The translations under genes and the position numbers were made by a program. Shown here in pieces: positions 45,401 through 49,226 of a stretch of DNA of 49,226 nt. Where the stretch lies: positions 1 to 49,226 of IMG/VR virus record IMGVR_UViG_3300042451_001219. The stretch is one strand, 5' to 3'. The DNA is from a virus. Numbering within the stretch: position 1 is the first letter of the stretch; each line of letters begins with the position of its first letter. The notes beneath the pieces were generated by a model. The model saw only the letters and a program-made list of their open reading frames with translations. It had not been told where the DNA came from and did no database searches.

Positions 45401-47318
45401 CTTTAAATGATACTGATCCACTTCTTTCTGCGTTTTGATATGTATAAATTGGTTCTGTTCTACCGATAAATTTAGTTGTTTCCCATTGTGCACTATTGTT
45501 TTCAGAAAATTTAAGATCGTATGGTGGAAACCACATTACCCTACCACCATTTGGTCCTCTTTCACAAAATGGTAAATCTTGAACTTGAAAACCTTTTTTG
45601 TTTGATGTTTTCCATGCTAAGTTTTCAAGTGAGAACATATATTTTTTTGCTTGCCCATTAATAATATTTGTTGACCCAGCAAAAGCATCTTTACCACCTT
45701 TTTGTCCGTTAGACATCGGGGCAATATTTAAATTCCACGGTTTATCTAAAACACTGTCATTGAATTTTCTAATTAATCCAGTTCTCTTCATTGTGTCAGA
45801 CATATTCAAGTATGAACGATCTTTTGTCCAAACACGACAATATTCAACACCGCTTTCTTCACCTGAGAATTTATCAATATATTTAATTGCTGAACCCCTG
45901 GATAACATTTGTTCACCTTCTCTAAAAACTCTACTTGTTTGATCAATAACATTCGCGACGTGTGTTTTTGCTTCACCCCCATCGCTAGGCATACTATCTA
46001 ATATTCTTTGTGTTTCACCTAAAATAGAATCGTCTCTAAATTTTTTTGATGTTGACACACTTTCTTCAAATCTAGATTTTTCTTGTTTCCATTCAACATT
46101 ATGAACACCTAATATTTTTTTGTTTGAATTTTTACTAACCCATGCTAATGGTCCACCTATTTGACCTCCTTCACTTATATTTTTTTCATTATGAAATAAT
46201 TTTGTTTGTACTGGATCAAAAAGTAAACTTAAGTAATAACTACTTTTAGTTTTTCTACCATTACCATCACTGGTTGTAAATATAACATCATCACCTCTAT
46301 CATCTCCAATATATGCGTTCCCGTTCGGTGCTTCAATGCCGAGTAATCTTTTAACTCCTTTTGCTATTTGGTTAGGAAAGTTAAATAATTTTGAAGATTG
46401 TTGTGATCTTGCTGTTGAAGTGTAATCTGGTTTATATTTTGAGAATGATAAATTATCATACAATGTTTGTAATTGACCTTGACTAGAATATTCAATTAAT
46501 AGATCAGATGGTTTTCTAGATTTTTTGGGTCTTCTTTCTATTCCAATCAATGAACCTAAAACGCCCGTAATATCTTGCAATAATCTACCTGCACCTGTTC
46601 TTGCTTCTGGTCTATAATTAATAGGATTTGCGGGATTACTTAAATAATCTCCAGGTATTTCTGACCATGGAAATTCCACACCTGCAACTGTTTGTACAAA
46701 ATCAATTGCTTTACCTGGTAAACTTTTCGCAACAGTAATTTTATAATTTTTTTCAATTAAAGGTTCTCTACCAGTTATTAAATTAATTGCAGTATTTGTA
46801 TTACCATTTAACGCGTCAATTAATTTAACTCTACCAACTGTTGCAGAATATAAGTTTTGTGTAATTCTAGCAAAAACGGGTCCGTCTTTCTCAACTTTTA
46901 TATAATTCGATGCAAATTTTGCTAGTTCTGATTCTGAATCGTAATTCGATGTTGCTAACACGCCAACTAATGTTCTATTATCTAGCGGTTGAAAATATGG
47001 ATATAAACTAAGATTCGCTCTCCTTGGTAATACTTCTAAATTTTCTTTGACGAAGAATTCCTCTGGTTTAAACGTGTTACTTGTTTGTGTTTTTATTAAA
47101 CTATTAACTAATGTGAATTTATCACTACTAGTTACATCGCCAAGATCTTTATTTGCGTATTCTTGTAGGGTATTAACGCTATAGTTCGAGGATGTCGCTG
47201 TTTGTGGACCATTAGGTACATTTAATGTTTTTGACAATAAAAAGTCCCTAAATCCCTTTTTTGCGTTAGGTATACCCCTACCGTCTCTACTAGAATCAAA
47301 ATCTAAATTACTTGGCAT
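42468..47318 (-). CDS. Giant baseplate/tube-initiator-like protein with OmpA-like segment (1616 aa)
   Basis: Around residues 590-640, VMWFPPYDLKFSENN, FIGRTEPIYTYQNAERSG and FKVIVDHPSVLN resemble the strand-rich core of tail-tube initiator or tube-cap proteins. Around 873-1005, NYNILLSFRRAHSVAQYVL fits the N-x(2)-LS-x(2)-RA-x(2)-V-x(2)-YL helix of OmpA-like peptidoglycan-binding domains. The C-terminal 500 residues are Lys/Asp-rich and largely helical. It lies between the tape-measure-like protein and the LysM/hub genes, which fits a cap-to-baseplate adaptor. The size is unusual for this role. Confidence 0.55.
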   Translation of the reverse strand: MPSNLDFDSSRDGRGIPNAKKGFRDFLLSKTLNVPNGPQTATSSNYSVNTLQEYANKDLGDVTSSDKFTLVNSLIKTQTSNTFKPEEFFVKENLEVLPRRANLSLYPYFQPLDNRTLVGVLATSNYDSESELAKFASNYIKVEKDGPVFARITQNLYSATVGRVKLIDALNGNTNTAINLITGREPLIEKNYKITVAKSLPGKAIDFVQTVAGVEFPWSEIPGDYLSNPANPINYRPEARTGAGRLLQDITGVLGSLIGIERRPKKSRKPSDLLIEYSSQGQLQTLYDNLSFSKYKPDYTSTARSQQSSKLFNFPNQIAKGVKRLLGIEAPNGNAYIGDDRGDDVIFTTSDGNGRKTKSSYYLSLLFDPVQTKLFHNEKNISEGGQIGGPLAWVSKNSNKKILGVHNVEWKQEKSRFEESVSTSKKFRDDSILGETQRILDSMPSDGGEAKTHVANVIDQTSRVFREGEQMLSRGSAIKYIDKFSGEESGVEYCRVWTKDRSYLNMSDTMKRTGLIRKFNDSVLDKPWNLNIAPMSNGQKGGKDAFAGSTNIINGQAKKYMFSLENLAWKTSNKKGFQVQDLPFCERGPNGGRVMWFPPYDLKFSENNSAQWETTKFIGRTEPIYTYQNAERSGSVSFKVIVDHPSVLNLLVKKSFEGMSDAEADNYINAFFAGCEQLDFYDLIRRYRELDSSEIEIIMDYLSYYRDGKTSDDFARLKFTRTAGETVTSNPNNLTQNGDPQLGGSNVGPGNPTSTDKSFEGDLYFANDHPFPQNTQYATNDYSQQYSYYVGKKTEYVNYLISGIASITSLPDSNKKKADRKALFGKETITASETGTTMNKLNDGFTKLDTNYAKLTGVTQTIKTDVEAKKASEVKLEIQSSTSFVADENYNILLSFRRAHSVAQYVLKTISKNNTAPTIKWKTTQAQAIAQKQVKEELTFSYQSLGYPEDVKGNVVISFTMLGENATASDCGNGLDCHGVTFYDTKGLKYAAPITFLCRHTSVKLNYKTNEPADGTSNVTPGGDTNLDPNIDPTLEEVYPDTIAIDYEKTTVPKKPPLDALKFIIMKILSECHYFKILEDSSPLAYNSLREKLRYFHPAFHSMTPEGLNSRLTFLQQCLRPGDTIPIKGIADANNLDARNTTFGPPPICIIRIGDFFHSKIIIRDINISYEEGLLDLNPEGIGIQPMIATVQMQVSFIGGQGLKEPVAKLQNALSFNFYGNTEVYDHRSTATEDRTEFNISELEKILKAPENGAKKPEVSQSPEKPIDGKYIGTTAQSGSTLNIDYDTYLVKKDTNINDLTKAYFDSTKTRYNELLVKYGELILPVFFSPLYRTKNKVDVYDSMTTTTQIELIGLYDKNKTFTKLVKDFNDALKRKVNSFTSISTFFGFDSFLADYKLKRSDDLLKPYILSRIDQFITDLEGEKLEGIESGRNKIIDAIDRLNFVLSTNGKDGKLNKNDAIGLQLNSFVPADFYDKYKKTIEFIKKENPESFTNGLDTTINFAQLSNLMFTDSVFTDLMGTILKDKVTEIEKIYVDSSDEKFFTKQIIHKITKRIDKILIKTKEKKIRYSIPNLKNTKSVVFGTVDYTLSGAEKTNLKKIHDSGDKSDNTKLNYYR

Positions 47319-47332
47319 CTATTCTTTATACA

Positions 47333-47339
47333 ATAAATA
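47333..47339 (-). promoter_or_regulatory. Putative TATTTAT promoter box before the 1616-aa gene
   Basis: The coding strand reads ATATCTATTTATTGTATAAAG, 14 bases ahead of ATG 47318 in a 51-base gap. Confidence 0.4.
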
Positions 47340-47349
47340 GATATTTTTT

Positions 47350-47371
47350 AAAAATCAATGAATAATTGATT
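47350..47371 (-). terminator. Weak hairpin after the tape-measure-like gene
   Basis: AATCAAT / ATTGATT with a five-base loop overlaps the stop codon and is followed by TTT. The stem is AT-rich, so termination is doubtful. Confidence 0.3.
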
Positions 47372-49226
47372 ATGTTGTAACAATATCCTCTTGTTGTGAT
47401 CCGTAACTGATTTTAGCAAATGCGTCGTTTACATCTTTTGCTACGGCTGGATTCTCTCTCATTGCTTTAACAAACCCAGCAACGCCATTATCGGAAGCAT
47501 GATGATAAACATCAACCCTTGCGGTATTGTTTCTAACATTTAAAGCAGGGTTTGGTAGTTCGGTTTTAGATGTTGCACCAAACAAATTAGATAAATCAAG
47601 ACCACTTATTCCTGAGGCCTTTATTTTTTTCATTAACTCCTTACTTTTATTTTGAATATCACCAAAATCAATACCAAAACCATCTGGACCCATCATTTCT
47701 TGTAAAAACTCCCCAGCACTCTTACGTATGTCCATAAGGTCATTAGATCTACCAGGACCATATGATCGCAATGTTTTTTCAGCCCCTTGAACAAGGGTTC
47801 TTGCTGGTCCTGTATTTTTAAATACGTAATTTTGTAACCCCAATTGAATTGCGGTAATAGTGTTTAACATTTTTGTTGTGGTATTCATTTGTTCCATTGC
47901 AATTTCTTCTGTACTCATGCTTACAACGCTTTCTTGCATTTTTTGGATTTTTTCGATTTGAGTACCTGTTAAATTACCTAGTTCAACAAAGGATTCTTTA
48001 AGTCCAAGTTCTTCCATCATAGATTTAGGTACCTCTATACCAATCTTACCACCTTTCATCTGTGACATGTTTGAAACAAATTCCTTTTGTTCTGGGCTAA
48101 AATTACTAAACATATCTAATTCACCCATTGCTTGTAACTTAGCGGCTCCTTTTGTTGCTGCGTTTGTTACTTCATTCAAACTAACACCATATGCATCAGC
48201 CATTGCTTTTGCTCTTCTTAAATTAATACCTGTAACCTCAAATCTTTTCTGTCCTTCATTATAAACCGCTAAAGATGCGCTTGCTTTTATGAATGCGTCT
48301 TGTAATCCTTCAACGTTATTGGTTGAATCATATAATGCTCTCATTGGGTCACCTAAGTCACCAAATGCACCACCTAATACTTGTAATTTTGCCGTTAACT
48401 CAAGTGCGCCTTCTGGGTCAAAAACCTTTTCTGCAATTTTGAATGTTGTTTCCATACTAATTTTAAGTGACTGCGCTTGTTGAACCATTCTACTTAAACC
48501 TTCTATACCATTTTTAAATCCATACTGATTTAATTTTTCTAAATTAGCCATTACGGTTTTAGTGGTATCTTTAGCGTTTAAACCAAGAGAAGCACTTCTT
48601 TTACCTATTTTTTCAATGTCGTCAGCCGCATCTGCTAAACCAATGCCAACATTTCTAAAATTTTCAACATTTTCCATAATAGCAGTTGAACTTTCGGTAA
48701 ACGCTTTTCCAACTGTTACGGCATTACCCAATGTTTCCTGACTATAGGTAATCATTCTACCTTGTGCTTGGAACATAGATTCAGCACCTCTTAAAAAATC
48801 TTGAACACTTACACCCATTTGTTGAGCCAGGGGTAAAACGTCGCGCATTTCTACTCTCATGTGTCTGGCGACATCACCAACAAACATCGAGTTTTGGTTA
48901 ATCATTTTGATGATCTTATCATCAATTTCATTCATATCAACCATCATTTGACCAACACTCGCTTTTAATTCTTTCTTTAAACTTGCTAAAATTGCTCCTG
49001 CGCTAAAATCTGTTAATCCTTGTGTTAACTCTTGGATAATCGGGGCGATTCTTTCTTTACCTAATCTAAACGCCTCACCTTCATATCTATCATATAAACT
49101 CCCTAGGGCCTTACCTATTGTGGTAGATATTACAGTACCACCAGTAGCACTAGTACTACCAGTACCAGTTGCTGCAGCACTCGCAGCCGCGGCTTTTAAA
49201 CCTTTGTTAATTTCTTTTTCAAGGTC
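47370..49226 (-). CDS. Tail tape-measure-like protein, C-terminal part (5' end outside window)
   Basis: The frame is open to the right edge, so the true start is off-window; at least 618 residues are visible. The first visible stretch is Ala/Gly/Thr-rich (about residues 10-35) and includes TGGTVISTTIGKAL. A long helical body follows (MRVEMRDVLPLAQQM; KRSASLGLNAKDTTK; ISMETTFKIAEKVF) with regular Ala/Leu spacing, as in tape-measure proteins of myophages. Two turns (LQVLGGAFGDLGDP; LGLKESFVELGNLTG) recur in such proteins. Its position directly before baseplate genes is the normal site of a tape measure. The length sets tail length in known phages, but it cannot be estimated here. Confidence 0.68.
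   Translation of the reverse strand, partial: DLEKEINKGLKAAAASAAATGTGSTSATGGTVISTTIGKALGSLYDRYEGEAFRLGKERIAPIIQELTQGLTDFSAGAILASLKKELKASVGQMMVDMNEIDDKIIKMINQNSMFVGDVARHMRVEMRDVLPLAQQMGVSVQDFLRGAESMFQAQGRMITYSQETLGNAVTVGKAFTESSTAIMENVENFRNVGIGLADAADDIEKIGKRSASLGLNAKDTTKTVMANLEKLNQYGFKNGIEGLSRMVQQAQSLKISMETTFKIAEKVFDPEGALELTAKLQVLGGAFGDLGDPMRALYDSTNNVEGLQDAFIKASASLAVYNEGQKRFEVTGINLRRAKAMADAYGVSLNEVTNAATKGAAKLQAMGELDMFSNFSPEQKEFVSNMSQMKGGKIGIEVPKSMMEELGLKESFVELGNLTGTQIEKIQKMQESVVSMSTEEIAMEQMNTTTKMLNTITAIQLGLQNYVFKNTGPARTLVQGAEKTLRSYGPGRSNDLMDIRKSAGEFLQEMMGPDGFGIDFGDIQNKSKELMKKIKASGISGLDLSNLFGATSKTELPNPALNVRNNTARVDVYHHASDNGVAGFVKAMRENPAVAKDVNDAFAKISYGSQQEDIVTT

Noticed and set aside
47370-48947. 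Start of the tape-measure-like gene at ATG 48947
   Set aside because: The frame stays open for 93 more codons to the window edge with protein-like sequence, so the true start is outside.

Overview
The window is a stretch of a large tailed-phage genome (contractile-tail, T4-like myovirus logic). It is AT-rich and densely coded, and every credible gene lies on the minus strand, so transcription runs from high to low coordinates. The phage reading rests on a tape-measure-like protein, a gp25-like baseplate protein, a gp6/J-like wedge protein, a gp53/LysM-like protein, a hub-like protein, and a full T4-type replication/recombination set. No terminase, portal or capsid gene is present, so this is only part of the genome. 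A Bacteroidota host is inferred, not proven: start codons are preceded by A/T-rich leaders with essentially no Shine-Dalgarno sequence, the tail proteins carry PKD-like and carboxypeptidase-regulatory-like Ig domains, and the putative promoter boxes resemble the Bacteroidota -7 element.

Layout in transcription order. (1) 49226-36354: tail/baseplate block A, with a tape-measure-like protein (5' end outside the window), a 1616-aa baseplate/tube-cap-like protein with an OmpA-like segment, a 106-aa LysM/gp53-like protein and a 1935-aa hub-like protein. (2) 36308-35095: three small proteins (65 aa; 217 aa Pro/Ala-rich coiled coil; Dps-like helical protein) ending in a terminator. (3) 34995-28194: replication block, with gp32-like SSB, UvsX/RecA, a FEN-type 5' nuclease, DnaB/gp41-like helicase and a B12-dependent ribonucleotide reductase. 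An unknown 147-aa protein sits between nuclease and helicase. The block ends in a terminator. (4) 28049-2875: baseplate/fibre block B, with gp25-like and gp6-like proteins, six large tail proteins, and a 2364-aa protein joining a tail-protein-I/gp7-like baseplate region to a 505-residue Thr-Pro stalk. Three smaller modular fibre-like proteins with the same stalk chemistry and a 703-aa structural protein follow. (5) 2836-1: recombination/priming genes (RuvC-like resolvase, terminator, primase, PD-(D/E)XK nuclease, start of an Mre11/SbcD-like nuclease).

How the genes fit together: SSB, UvsX, helicase, primase, 5' nuclease, RuvC-like resolvase, RecB-like nuclease and Mre11-like subunit form a recombination-dependent replication kit, with the reductase supplying dNTPs. 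The baseplate blocks build the contractile tail tip, and the Thr-Pro-stalk proteins are the best candidates for host-recognition fibres.

The most unusual features are: the four consecutive Thr-Pro-stalk genes, with 18-nt periodicity and exact 36-bp and near-exact 54-bp tandem duplications; an apparently shared beta-sandwich module in two of them; a baseplate protein fused to a fibre; and a recurring TATTTAT box just upstream of many tail-gene start codons. No tRNA, CRISPR, IS element or integrase was seen. No gap without a gene exceeds about 150 bases.
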